Positions 7,419 through 13,889 of a stretch of 18,316 bases of DNA are shown piece by piece. The notes under the pieces are model-generated. The model did no database searches. It worked only from the letters and a program-made list of their open reading frames with translations, and was not told where the DNA came from. The DNA lies in NCBI GenBank assembly GCA_023393755.1, contig JAEXCA010000202.1:1-18316 (forward strand), in the 5' to 3' direction. Position numbers and translations under genes: made by a program. This DNA comes from Actinomycetes bacterium (GTDB taxonomy: Bacteria; Actinomycetota; Actinomycetes; Propionibacteriales; Propionibacteriaceae). The number at the start of each line of letters is the position of its first letter. The first letter of the stretch is position 1.

Positions 7419-7432
7419 CGCGATTCCGCGTC
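7417..7432. terminator. Short hairpin between convergent genes
   Basis: GACGCG attc CGCGTC forms a perfect 6-bp stem that begins in the transporter stop codon. It sits between the convergent transporter and EcsC-family genes. It has no T-tract, so any terminator role (possibly bidirectional) is tentative. Confidence 0.35.
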
Positions 7433-7462
7433 CCGGAGGCGGTCGGGTGCGACGGACGCCGG

Positions 7463-8143
7463 CTACTCGCCGGACCGGGTGAGCTGCTGGCGCGGGACGA
7501 ACTCGCGCTTGGCGTAGGCCGCCAGGGTGTAGGTCAGGAAGCCGTCCACCGCCGCCCCGACGCCGCCGCCGACCAGCGGGACGCGACGCAGCACGATCAC
7601 CGCCAGGTGCTTGCCGCCGATCCGGCCGGAGAGCCAGCCGGCCACCCGCTCGCTGATCGTCCGCTCCAGCCCGGGGTCGAAGACCGGCGCGGTCGCCACG
7701 GCCAGCGGGGTGGTGGGCAGCTTGCCCTCCGCCATCAGCTTGCGGATCTCGTCCTCGCCGAGGATGGCCAGCGCGATCGCGGCCCGCACCCGGCGATCGG
7801 TCACGTCGTAGCCGCGCAGGTGGGCGACGCCCGCCACCATCCGGACGCTGAGCACGGCCATCCCAGCCAGGTTCGCCGGCAATCCGATCGGCAGCGTGAT
7901 CAGGCCGCCCACGCTGGTGGCGAAGCCCTGCGCCGAGGCCAGCCCGATGTGGGAGTTGACCAGCGCGTCGATCGCCGGTTCCCGGCCACCGCGATCCTGC
8001 AGCTTCTTCGCCGCCGTCGCCCGCGCGCCGGGGAAGGTGTCGTTCCCGTCGATCCCGAAGTCGATGAGCTGCCGCAGCAACCCGCCCGCGACCTCGGGCG
8101 TGCGCGCCACCAGTTGCTTGCCGATCTCACCCGCAGTCGCCAT
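7463..8143 (-). CDS. EcsC-family protein
   Basis: This 226-aa protein belongs to the EcsC family, named for the third gene of the Bacillus ecs locus; its biochemical role is unknown. The recognisable block is ALVNSHIGLASAQGFATSVGGLITLPIGLPANLAGMAVLSVRMV (residues ~63-106), a glycine-rich hydrophobic stretch that probably associates with or enters the membrane, followed by GYDVTDRRVRAAIALAILGEDE. A second hydrophobic segment near the C-terminus includes VPLVGGGVGAAVDGFLTYTLA. ATG 8143 is preceded by AAAGGA with six bases between, and TAGGCT at 8168-8173 is a likely -10 box, so this gene has a conventional leader. It converges on the transporter gene and is transcribed away from the repeat array at 8226-8358. 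Confidence 0.85.
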   Translation of the reverse strand: MATAGEIGKQLVARTPEVAGGLLRQLIDFGIDGNDTFPGARATAAKKLQDRGGREPAIDALVNSHIGLASAQGFATSVGGLITLPIGLPANLAGMAVLSVRMVAGVAHLRGYDVTDRRVRAAIALAILGEDEIRKLMAEGKLPTTPLAVATAPVFDPGLERTISERVAGWLSGRIGGKHLAVIVLRRVPLVGGGVGAAVDGFLTYTLAAYAKREFVPRQQLTRSGE

Positions 8144-8167
8144 GGAACGTCCTTTCGACGCCGTCCA

Positions 8168-8173
8168 GCCTAC
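8168..8173 (-). promoter_or_regulatory. -10 box (TAGGCT) of the EcsC-family gene
   Basis: Read on the minus strand, TAGGCT is 24 bases upstream of ATG 8143. That leaves a short leader with AAAGGA as ribosome binding site, unlike most neighbouring genes, whose boxes abut the start codon. Confidence 0.5.
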
Positions 8174-8225
8174 GCAGGTGTTCACCAAGCCCGTCATCCG
8201 GCCCACCCCCGACTCGACCCTGGCC

Positions 8226-8358
8226 GTGGACCGGGGGACGTGGACCGGGGGACGGTTCTCTGGTTCGTTTTGGACCGGGGGACGGTTCCCTGGCTCTTTT
8301 TGGACCGGGGGACGGTTCCCTGGCTCGTTTTGGACCGGAGAACCGTCCCCTGGTCCAC
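8226..8358. repeat. Tandem 30-bp palindromic repeat array
   Basis: Three exact-length 30-bp units lie at 8241-8270, 8271-8300 and 8301-8330, each TGGACCGGGGGACGGTTC plus a variable tail CYCTGG then YTYKTTT-like bases. They are preceded by a truncated unit (8226-8239) and closed by an inverted unit (8331-8358) ending GAACCGTCCCCTGGTCCAC. The right end is the reverse complement of the unit type, so the array begins and ends as an inverted repeat. Units abut without spacers. The same 19-mer ends the element at 17175-17263. This GGGGACGGTTC family resembles REP-type repeats mobilised in trans by RAYT (Y1_Tnp) transposases, which is inference from family knowledge. Confidence 0.85.
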
Positions 8359-8394
8359 GACATCGCGTCCCGCGCTGGTGTCGGAGGCGAGTGG

Positions 8395-8400
8395 GAGAAT
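8395..8400 (+). promoter_or_regulatory. Extended -10 (TGgGAGAAT) before aat
   Basis: GAGAAT with an upstream TG ends seven bases before ATG 8408, consistent with a leaderless transcript. GGGAG (8393-8397) could alternatively act as a ribosome binding site with ten-base spacing. Confidence 0.4.
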
Positions 8401-8407
8401 CGAACCC

Positions 8408-9079
8408 ATGCGGCGGTCGAGGGTTTTCGGTGACTCCGAGCAGTGGCCCGCCCAGGATCTGATCGGGTTCTCGGACGACTTCGACGCCGGGCTGGTGCTG
8501 GAGGGCTATCGCGCCGGGGTGTTCCCGATGCCGTTGCATGCCTCCGGCTTCGGTGAGATGGGCTGGTGGTCGCCGCTGCGTCGTGGCGTGCTGACCCTCG
8601 AGGGGATGCGGGTCACCCGGTCGCTCCGGAAGTCCGCCGGGCGCTACACCACCACCGTCGACCGGGCCTTCGACCGGGTGCTGGCGGGCTGTGCCGACCC
8701 CTCGCGGCCGAACGGCTGGATCGACGACGAGATCGTCCGGGTGTACACCGAGCTGCACGACGCGGGCCACGTCCATTCGGTTGAGACCTGGGACGCCGCC
8801 GGACGCCTGGTGGGCGGCCTGTACGGGGTGAGCATCGGCGGGCTGTTCGCCGGGGAGTCGATGTTCCACGACCCGGTGCACGGCCGGGACGCCTCCAAGG
8901 TGGCGCTGCTGGCGTTGGCCCGGCTGTTGGCCGACGACTACGCCGAGGCCCGGGTGATCGACGTCCAGTGGCAGACCCCTCACCTGGCCACCCTGGGCGT
9001 GATCGAGATCGACCGGGAGGAGTACCTCGCCCTGCTGGAGGAGGCGCTCGGCCTACCCGAGCCCGCCTGGCCGACATAG
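8408..9079 (+). CDS. aat: Leucyl/phenylalanyl-tRNA-protein transferase
   Basis: This 223-aa enzyme transfers Leu or Phe from aminoacyl-tRNA to proteins with N-terminal Arg or Lys, marking them for ClpS/ClpAP-type degradation in the N-degron pathway. Conserved blocks are GYRAGVFPM, WWSPLRRGVL, GWIDDEIVRVY, GHVHSVETWD, GGLYGVSIGGLFAGESMF, SKVALLALARLL and the C-terminal DVQWQTPHLATLGV. Length is normal for the family. ATG 8408 begins just before the conserved region and has a -10-like element seven bases upstream. The stop codon TAG overlaps the -10 box of the following glycosylase gene. Its presence fits with other Clp-related genes in this window, although direct linkage is not shown. Confidence 0.93.
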   Translation: MRRSRVFGDSEQWPAQDLIGFSDDFDAGLVLEGYRAGVFPMPLHASGFGEMGWWSPLRRGVLTLEGMRVTRSLRKSAGRYTTTVDRAFDRVLAGCADPSRPNGWIDDEIVRVYTELHDAGHVHSVETWDAAGRLVGGLYGVSIGGLFAGESMFHDPVHGRDASKVALLALARLLADDYAEARVIDVQWQTPHLATLGVIEIDREEYLALLEEALGLPEPAWPT

Positions 9080-9082
9080 AGT
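9077..9082 (+). promoter_or_regulatory. -10 box (TAGAGT) overlapping the aat stop
   Basis: TAGAGT ends six bases before ATG 9089, and its first three bases are the aat stop codon. It predicts an independent leaderless transcript for the glycosylase gene. Confidence 0.6.
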
Positions 9083-9088
9083 GCCGCT

Positions 9089-9952
9089 ATGCCCGAACTG
9101 CCCGAGGTCGAGGCGCTGCGCGGCTTCCTCGCCGACCGCTGTGTCGGCAAGGTGGTGGCCGACACCCAGCTGGTCGCCTTCGCCTGCCTGAAGACATTCG
9201 ATCCGCCGCTCGCCGCGCTGGCCGGCCTGGAGGTCGGGCAGGTCGCCCGCCGCGGGAAGTTCCTCGGCCTGGAGATCGGCGGGCTGTGGCTGGTCTTCCA
9301 CCTGGCCCGGGCCGGCTGGCTGATCTGGAAGGACGAGGTGCCGGCGGCGCCCGCCCGTCCCGGCCGCGGGCCGCTGGCCTTCCGGCTGAGGCTGGAGGAC
9401 GACAGCGGCTTCGACCTCACCGAGGCCGGTACCCAGAAGCGGCTGGCGCTCTACCTGGTGCCCCACCTGGAGCAGGTGCCCGGCATCGCCGGCCTCGGCC
9501 CCGAGCCGCTCGACGAGGCCTTCACCCCCGAGGTGTTCGGCGCGATTCTGGACGCTGCCGGGCGCTCCCAGCTCAAGGGCGTGCTGCGCGACCAGCGGAC
9601 CATCGCCGGGATCGGCAACGCCTACTCCGACGAGATCCTGCACGCCGCGCGGCTCAGCCCGTTCAAGCCCGCCAACGGCCTGGACGCCGGCGAGCGCGAG
9701 CGGCTCTACGCAGCGCTGCGCGGAGAGCTGACGGCCGCCGTCGCACGGGCCTCCGGCCTGGCCGCCAAGGAACTGAAGGACGGCAAGCGCTCGGCGATGC
9801 GCGTCCACGGTCGCACCGGGCAGCCCTGCGGGGTCTGCGGCGACACCGTCGCCGAGGTCTCGTTCGCCGACTCGTCGCTGCAGTACTGCCCCACCTGCCA
9901 GACCGGCGGCAGGTCGCTGGCCGACCGCCGGCTCTCCCGGCTGCTGAAGTAG
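9089..9952 (+). CDS. Fpg/Nei-family DNA glycosylase
   Basis: This 287-aa bifunctional glycosylase/AP lyase family member removes oxidised bases. It has the N-terminal catalytic PELPEVE (Pro2 nucleophile, Glu3), the beta-hairpin lysine in RRGKFLGLEI, the helix-two-turn-helix IAGIGNAYSDEIL (~residues 171-183), and a C-terminal C4 zinc finger CGVCG...YCPTCQTGGR whose arginine contacts DNA. Odd point: the segment HLARAGWL stands where classical Fpg has HLGMSG, so the void-filling methionine is replaced. I associate this with an actinobacterial subfamily whose substrate may differ from 8-oxoguanine. It starts at ATG 9089 with TAGAGT six bases upstream. Fpg versus Nei assignment is uncertain. Confidence 0.9.
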   Translation: MPELPEVEALRGFLADRCVGKVVADTQLVAFACLKTFDPPLAALAGLEVGQVARRGKFLGLEIGGLWLVFHLARAGWLIWKDEVPAAPARPGRGPLAFRLRLEDDSGFDLTEAGTQKRLALYLVPHLEQVPGIAGLGPEPLDEAFTPEVFGAILDAAGRSQLKGVLRDQRTIAGIGNAYSDEILHAARLSPFKPANGLDAGERERLYAALRGELTAAVARASGLAAKELKDGKRSAMRVHGRTGQPCGVCGDTVAEVSFADSSLQYCPTCQTGGRSLADRRLSRLLK

Positions 9953-9968
9953 CCGGCCCGCCCCCGGT

Positions 9969-9974
9969 TATGGT
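9969..9974 (+). promoter_or_regulatory. -10 box (TATGGT) of a probable leaderless transcript
   Basis: TATGGT ends six bases before GTG 9981, with no purine-rich ribosome binding site in between. Confidence 0.55.
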
Positions 9975-9980
9975 TGCGGC

Positions 9981-10601
9981 GTGGAACCGATCGTGATCCA
10001 GGCGTCACCGGCGCGCGTCGTCGGTCTCGGTCTGGCGTGCCTCGGCTTCACCGCAGCCGGCGTGTGGATGCTGATGTCGGGCAACTGGCTGGGACTGCTG
10101 GTGATCGCGTTCTTCGGCGGTGCCGGGGCCTGGGGTACGGCGAGGATGTGGCGCCAACGGGTTCATCTCACGGCGGGCGCCGACGGACTGACGATCGGTG
10201 CGGGCGGCTTCGTCCCGTGGCGCGACGTCGAAGCGATCGGCGTCGGCCGGATCTCCGGCGCCAAGGTGCTCGGCGTCCGGCTGGCGAGCTACGACGACTA
10301 CATCCGGAGCCTGACCCCACAGCAGATCCGGTTGATGCGGACGGTCGCCGGCGCCGGCAAGGCCGCGGGCGCGGTGCTGGTGCCGCTGCAGAGCCTGGAC
10401 GCCCAGTCAGCCATCGAGCTGGCCGACGGCGGCGGTCCGGCCAGTCTGCTCTCCATCGACCGGCGATCCGTGGCCGGCATGCTGAGCTGGACGCGCAGTC
10501 AGTCCGGTTTCGATCTGGTCTGGGCGAGCAGCGCGATCTCCGGCTCCGTCGAACGGTGGGCCGATCAACTCCAGACCCTCCGCCGCCGCGGCGGGTTCTG
10601 A
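9981..10601 (+). CDS. Small membrane protein, STM3941-like
   Basis: This 206-aa protein has two adjacent hydrophobic helices (about residues 12-52) followed by a soluble domain. The soluble part begins HLTAGADGLTIGAGGFVPWRDVEAIGVGRISGAKVLGV, matching the layout of the STM3941 family: two N-terminal membrane segments, then a PH-like domain with a 'W-x-D-I' strand and a 'Y-I' element (here DDYIRSLTP). No catalytic motif is visible and the function is unknown. The start is GTG 9981, six bases after TATGGT. It follows the glycosylase by only 28 bp but appears to have its own promoter. Family assignment is by overall pattern, so moderate confidence. Confidence 0.7.
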   Translation: MEPIVIQASPARVVGLGLACLGFTAAGVWMLMSGNWLGLLVIAFFGGAGAWGTARMWRQRVHLTAGADGLTIGAGGFVPWRDVEAIGVGRISGAKVLGVRLASYDDYIRSLTPQQIRLMRTVAGAGKAAGAVLVPLQSLDAQSAIELADGGGPASLLSIDRRSVAGMLSWTRSQSGFDLVWASSAISGSVERWADQLQTLRRRGGF

Positions 10602-10721
10602 GTTCCGTCCCGCGCTCTGCGACCTCAGCCCCCGTTGCCGCTGCCAAGCACGTTGATCAGCGTTTCGATAACGGTTCGGCATACCTCAGTGCGGGCATCT
10701 GGTGTGGCGCGAACCGGCGGC

Positions 10722-10727
10722 TAGCCT
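10722..10727 (+). promoter_or_regulatory. -10 box (TAGCCT) upstream of the mannosyltransferase gene
   Basis: TAGCCT lies 45 bases before ATG 10773, giving a leader of about 39 nt that carries AGGAG at 10764-10768. No clear -35 is seen. The rest of the 10602-10772 gap shows nothing else that I can support. Confidence 0.4.
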
Positions 10728-10772
10728 GGGAGAACGGCCACCCCCGCCGCCGCTCACGACCACAGGAGATCC

Positions 10773-12353
10773 ATGCCCACGGCCCGGCAGCCCGCCTTCT
10801 CGCGCCTGCTCGCCCAGCCGTGGACGCGGAACCCGCGCCTGGGGGTGGCGCTGATCGCCGCCAGCGCGGCCACCAGCATCGCGGTGGGTTTCGCCGGGCC
10901 CTCGGCGGTGGCGCTCAAGCTCGGCGAGCGTACGTCCTGGCTGCCGCCGTGGTACCTGCCGGAGAGCGCCGGGACGCCCAACGAGTGGGTGGCGGTGATC
11001 CTGCTCTGGCTGGGACTGCTGGCCGGGACGCTCGGACTGTGGATCGCCTGGCGGGCGGTCGCCGACGGCTGGCGCCCGGACAACCGCAGGCTGTTCGGCC
11101 TGGGCGTCGGACTGAGCCTGCTGACCGCGCTGGTGCTGCCGCTGACCTCGGCGGACGTCCTGATGTACGCCGCCTACGGCCGGCTGCAGGTGCTCGGCCT
11201 CGATCCCTACGACATCACCCCGGCCGAGATCTTCCGGGCCGAGTACGACCCCGTCCTGATCGCCACGGAACGGCCCTGGCAGGACACCCCGTCGGTCTAC
11301 GGCCCGCTGGCCTCGTTCAGCCAGTGGGTGGCGGCCAGCCTGGGCGGCGAGAGCATGCACGACATCGTGTTCTGGCTGCAGTTGCTGTCCGTTCTGCCCT
11401 TCCTGGCGATCGGTGTGATCGCCTACCGGCTGGCCCACGCCGATCGGGAGGCCCAGACCAGGGCGGTGCTGTTCACCGTCCTCAATCCGCTGATGATCTG
11501 GTCGGTGGTGGCCGGTGCGCACAACGAGGCCTTCACCCTGGTGTTCGCGATCGTCGGGCTGTGGTTCCTGCGGCGCAACCCGTTCCTGGCCGGCATCGGG
11601 ATCGGCCTGGCCGGGACGATCAAGGTGTCGCTGGTGTTCTACGGCCTGGCCATGGTGTGGGGGTATCGGCGCGAGCCGCGCAAGCTGGTGCTGCTGGTGA
11701 TCGGGGCGGTCATCCCGATCGCCGTCGCGTACGGGCTGATCGTCCCCAAGGCGCTGCTGGCCGCGTCCCGCAACACCGGCTACATCTCGGCCGGCTCCTG
11801 GGCTCCACCGGTCGCCGGGCTGCTGTCGCTGGTCATGCCGGAATGGGTGGCCCGGTCGATCGTCGGCTGGCTGGGCTGGATCGGTCTGATCGCGATCGCC
11901 TGGATGCTGTCGCGGGTGCTGCCCTGGCAGCCCGTTCCCGGGCTGGCGGCCACCGCCAGTCCGCAGCGCGATCCGCTCACCATCGCCACCCGGACCGCCG
12001 CCGTCCTCACCACCGCCTGGCTGGTGACCTCCCCGTACACGCTGAGCTGGTACGACCTGATCGCCTGGGTGCCGCTGGGCCTGCTGGCGGCCTCCCGGCT
12101 GGAGTCGTTGCTGATGTGGCGCGGGATGTGGCTCTCGATCGCCTACGTCACCGGGCGGTCGGTGCAGTTCGGCCCCGAACTCCAGGTGGTGGCCTCGGCC
12201 ATCCGGGACGGGCTGTGCTCCGCGGCACAGTTGCTGGTGCTGGTGCTGATCGTCCGCTGGTGGTGGCGGGAGGGCCACGAACTGCCGTCCCTCCACCGGT
12301 TGCGCGCCAGCCTGTCGCTGGTCGCCGACCGCCGGTTGGTGCCCTACGACTGA
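10773..12353 (+). CDS. MptB-like alpha-1,6-mannosyltransferase (GT-C fold)
   Basis: This 526-aa polytopic membrane protein has about a dozen hydrophobic segments. The first loop after the early helices carries SADVLMYAAYGRLQVLGLDPYDITP, which fits the polyprenol-phosphomannose-dependent alpha-1,6-mannosyltransferase family (MptA/MptB): an acidic residue in a 'S-x-D' motif, a Tyr/Gly 'YGR' element and GLDPY. Later blocks WQDTPSVYGPLA and NPLMIWSVVAGAHNEA also fit. Such enzymes use polyprenyl-phosphate mannose at the outer face of the membrane to extend the mannan core of lipomannan or lipoarabinomannan. Length is typical. The start ATG 10773 follows AGGAG by four bases. It stands alone, with pheA close downstream. 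The exact acceptor is unknown. Confidence 0.82.
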   Translation: MPTARQPAFSRLLAQPWTRNPRLGVALIAASAATSIAVGFAGPSAVALKLGERTSWLPPWYLPESAGTPNEWVAVILLWLGLLAGTLGLWIAWRAVADGWRPDNRRLFGLGVGLSLLTALVLPLTSADVLMYAAYGRLQVLGLDPYDITPAEIFRAEYDPVLIATERPWQDTPSVYGPLASFSQWVAASLGGESMHDIVFWLQLLSVLPFLAIGVIAYRLAHADREAQTRAVLFTVLNPLMIWSVVAGAHNEAFTLVFAIVGLWFLRRNPFLAGIGIGLAGTIKVSLVFYGLAMVWGYRREPRKLVLLVIGAVIPIAVAYGLIVPKALLAASRNTGYISAGSWAPPVAGLLSLVMPEWVARSIVGWLGWIGLIAIAWMLSRVLPWQPVPGLAATASPQRDPLTIATRTAAVLTTAWLVTSPYTLSWYDLIAWVPLGLLAASRLESLLMWRGMWLSIAYVTGRSVQFGPELQVVASAIRDGLCSAAQLLVLVLIVRWWWREGHELPSLHRLRASLSLVADRRLVPYD

Positions 12354-12370
12354 CCGGTGAGCCGCGCCGG

Positions 12371-12376
12371 TAGGGT
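12371..12376 (+). promoter_or_regulatory. -10 box (TAGGGT) of a probable leaderless pheA transcript
   Basis: TAGGGT ends six bases before GTG 12383. The in-frame GTG at 12377 directly abuts the box and would lie upstream of the transcript start, so 12383 is preferred. Confidence 0.6.
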
Positions 12377-12382
12377 GTGGCC

Positions 12383-13303
12383 GTGCTCGGATACTTCGGA
12401 CCGGCGGGAACGTTCACCCATCAGGCCCTGCAGACGTTCAGCGACGAGGAGGCGATCCCGTACGGGACCGTCGGCCAGGCGCTGGACGCGGTGCGCAGCG
12501 GCGTGGTGGAGGGAGCCCTGGTGCCGATCGAGAACTCGGTCGAGGGCGGCGTCACCGTCACCCTGGACAACCTCGCCAACGGCCACCGGCGGCTGATGAT
12601 CACCCGCGAGGTGATCCTGCCGGTGCAGTTCACCCTGTTCGCCCGGCCCGGGACGGCGCTGGGCGACGTCCGGCGGGTGCTCACCCATCCCCACGCCGCC
12701 GCGCAGGTGAGGGAGTGGCTGGCGGCCAACGTCCCGCTGGCGACGGTGACGGAGGGTGGCTCCACCGCGGCCGCGGCCGAGGAGGTATCCGATCCCACTT
12801 CGAAGTACGACGCCTCGGTGTCGGCCGACGTGGCCGGTCGGATGTACGGCCTGACCGCGCTGGCTACGGGGATCGCTGACAATCCGAATGCCGTCACCCG
12901 GTTCGTCCTGGTCTCCAGGCCTGCTCCGCCGCCGATCCCGACTGGTGCGGACAAGACCACGCTGGTGGCGTACATGCATGCCGACCGGCCAGGCGCGCTG
13001 CTGGAGATCCTGGAGCAGTTCGCGGGTCGTGGGGTGAACCTGTGCCGGATCGAATCCCGTCCGACCAAGACCGGATTGGGCAACTACTGCTTCTCGATCG
13101 ACGCGGAGGGTCACATGCGCGACCCGCGACTGGCCGAGGCGCTGCTCGGCCTGCACCGGATCTGCGAGGACGTGGTCTTCCTCGGCTCCTACCCCCGCGC
13201 GGACGGGATCCGTCCCAAGGTGGGCTGGGGGTTCACCGACGCCGACTTCGCCGAGGCCAGGGAGTGGTACGCCGGTCTGGTCAACCCCGAGGACGACGAG
13301 TAA
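12383..13303 (+). CDS. pheA: Prephenate dehydratase
   Basis: This 306-aa monofunctional enzyme converts prephenate to phenylpyruvate in phenylalanine synthesis. The dehydratase domain (about 1-185) has GYFGPAGTFTHQAL at the N-terminus, VPIENSVEGGVTVTLDNL, a His/Ala-rich central part, and the catalytic Thr-Arg-Phe motif in NAVTRFVLVSR. A C-terminal ACT domain (from TTLVAYMHADRPGALLEIL) contains the ESRP motif (RIESRPTKTGLGNYCF), which binds phenylalanine for feedback inhibition. No chorismate mutase domain is present. The start is GTG 12383, six bases after TAGGGT. It begins 29 bp after the mannosyltransferase stop but with its own promoter. Confidence 0.95.
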   Translation: MLGYFGPAGTFTHQALQTFSDEEAIPYGTVGQALDAVRSGVVEGALVPIENSVEGGVTVTLDNLANGHRRLMITREVILPVQFTLFARPGTALGDVRRVLTHPHAAAQVREWLAANVPLATVTEGGSTAAAAEEVSDPTSKYDASVSADVAGRMYGLTALATGIADNPNAVTRFVLVSRPAPPPIPTGADKTTLVAYMHADRPGALLEILEQFAGRGVNLCRIESRPTKTGLGNYCFSIDAEGHMRDPRLAEALLGLHRICEDVVFLGSYPRADGIRPKVGWGFTDADFAEAREWYAGLVNPEDDE

Positions 13304-13314
13304 CGCGCCACCGT

Positions 13315-13387
13315 CATCGAGCGCTTTCCCCTCACGTCGAGCGCTTGCCTGGGGCGTGGCGCTCGACGTTGAGAGTGGCGCTCAATG
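13315..13387. repeat. 73-bp long imperfect inverted repeat
   Basis: The inner arms ACGTCGAGCGC (13334-13344) and GCGCTCGACGT (13359-13369) are perfect 11-mers around a 14-nt loop. The outer arms CATCGAGCGC (13315-13324) and GCGCTCAATG (13378-13387) match 9 of 10. The segments between them are poorly paired. It begins 11 bp after the pheA stop, so it may terminate pheA transcription, although there is no T-run. Its right edge meets the DGPF remnant, suggesting a mobile palindromic element. Confidence 0.7.
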
Positions 13388-13537
13388 GGTGGTTCACGGG
13401 GTGGGTTGGGTGCCTACACCATCGTCGAAGCCGACTCGCACGATGCCGCGGTCGAACTGTTCCGGGGCCATCCTCACCTCGCCCTGCTGCCCGGGAACCA
13501 TCGAGGTTCTGGAATACCCACCCGTCCCGCAGCGTAG
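13385..13537 (+). pseudogene. Decayed DGPF/YCII-domain gene, C-terminal remnant
   Basis: From 13409 one frame reads GAYTIVEADSHDAAVELFRG then HPHLALLPG. This is the C-terminal half of a DGPF/YCII-type protein, where G-x-Y-x-I-V-E-A-x-S-x-x-A-A-V-E is characteristic. The expected final strand, TIEVLEYPPV, follows in another frame from 13497, so a single extra base near 13496 breaks the gene. The N-terminal half, including the DGPF motif, is missing, and the homology begins just beyond the inverted repeat at 13315-13387. The uninterrupted short frame starts at ATG 13385 and stops at 13537 (50 codons). Intact homologues act in small-molecule metabolism or as partners of ECF sigma factors; this copy is surely non-functional. 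The call is from pattern alone. Confidence 0.5.
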
Positions 13538-13562
13538 CCGGTTGATCCTTGACGACCTCGGG

Positions 13563-13568
13563 TACCGT
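13563..13568 (+). promoter_or_regulatory. -10 box (TACCGT) of a probable leaderless popR-like transcript
   Basis: TACCGT ends six bases before ATG 13575, with no ribosome binding site in between. A weak TTGATC at 13542-13547 is 15 bp upstream and is only a marginal -35. Confidence 0.55.
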
Positions 13569-13574
13569 AACTCC

Positions 13575-13889
13575 ATGGGTGAGGTCATACCGCTGCGGCC
13601 GGAACGCGAGCCGGCGCCGGTGGAGCCGCTGTGGCGCGAGGCCTTGGGCGACCAACTGCGCGAGGAGCGGCTGGATCGGGCCGACCGGCTGGTCGATGTC
13701 GCCGGACGCGCCGGGGTGTCGCCCCAGTACCTCTCCGAGCTCGAGCGCGGTCTGAAGGAGCCCTCCTCGGAGTTCCTGGCCGCGCTTGCCGGGGCCCTGG
13801 ATCTCACCGTCGCCGAGCTGACCCGGCGGACGAGCCTGCGGATCGTCCGGACGAACTCAGTTCCCGGCCCGGTCTGCCTGGCCGCCTGA
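13575..13889 (+). CDS. XRE-family ClgR/PopR-like regulator ending in Leu-Ala-Ala
   Basis: This 104-aa DNA-binding protein has one helix-turn-helix. Residues ~20-85 (LWREALGDQLREERLDRADR, then LVDVAGRAGVSPQYLSELERGLKEPSSEFLAALAGALDLTVAEL) fit the ClgR/PopR family, which activates clp genes in actinobacteria. The ELERGLKEPSSEFLAAL recognition-helix region is highly characteristic. The last residues are VCLAA. In Streptomyces, PopR and ClgR end in two alanines that make them substrates of ClpP, giving negative feedback, and this tail has the same form. It converges on the clpP pair, and its last 33 bp overlap the 3' end of the second clpP. Start ATG 13575 is six bases after TACCGT. PopR is favoured over ClgR because of the neighbouring clpP3/clpP4-like genes. 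Confidence 0.82.
   Translation: MGEVIPLRPEREPAPVEPLWREALGDQLREERLDRADRLVDVAGRAGVSPQYLSELERGLKEPSSEFLAALAGALDLTVAELTRRTSLRIVRTNSVPGPVCLAA

Noticed and set aside
8226..8358. CRISPR array
   Set aside because: The 30-bp units abut without spacers, and no cas gene is present.
8127..8409. Short frames translating the repeats into Gly/Pro/Ser-rich peptides
   Set aside because: They exist only because the unit length is a multiple of three; no start signal or family is visible.
10602..10772. Small gene between the STM3941-like and mannosyltransferase genes
   Set aside because: No frame with a credible start and family pattern; only a TAGCCT box and ribosome binding site for the downstream gene.
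12377..12382. Upstream GTG as pheA start
   Set aside because: It abuts the TAGGGT box and would precede the transcript; GTG 12383 keeps the six-base spacing seen at other genes here.
13356..13574. N-terminal extension of the popR-like gene
   Set aside because: The added translation includes one frame of the DGPF remnant and lies upstream of the TACCGT box.
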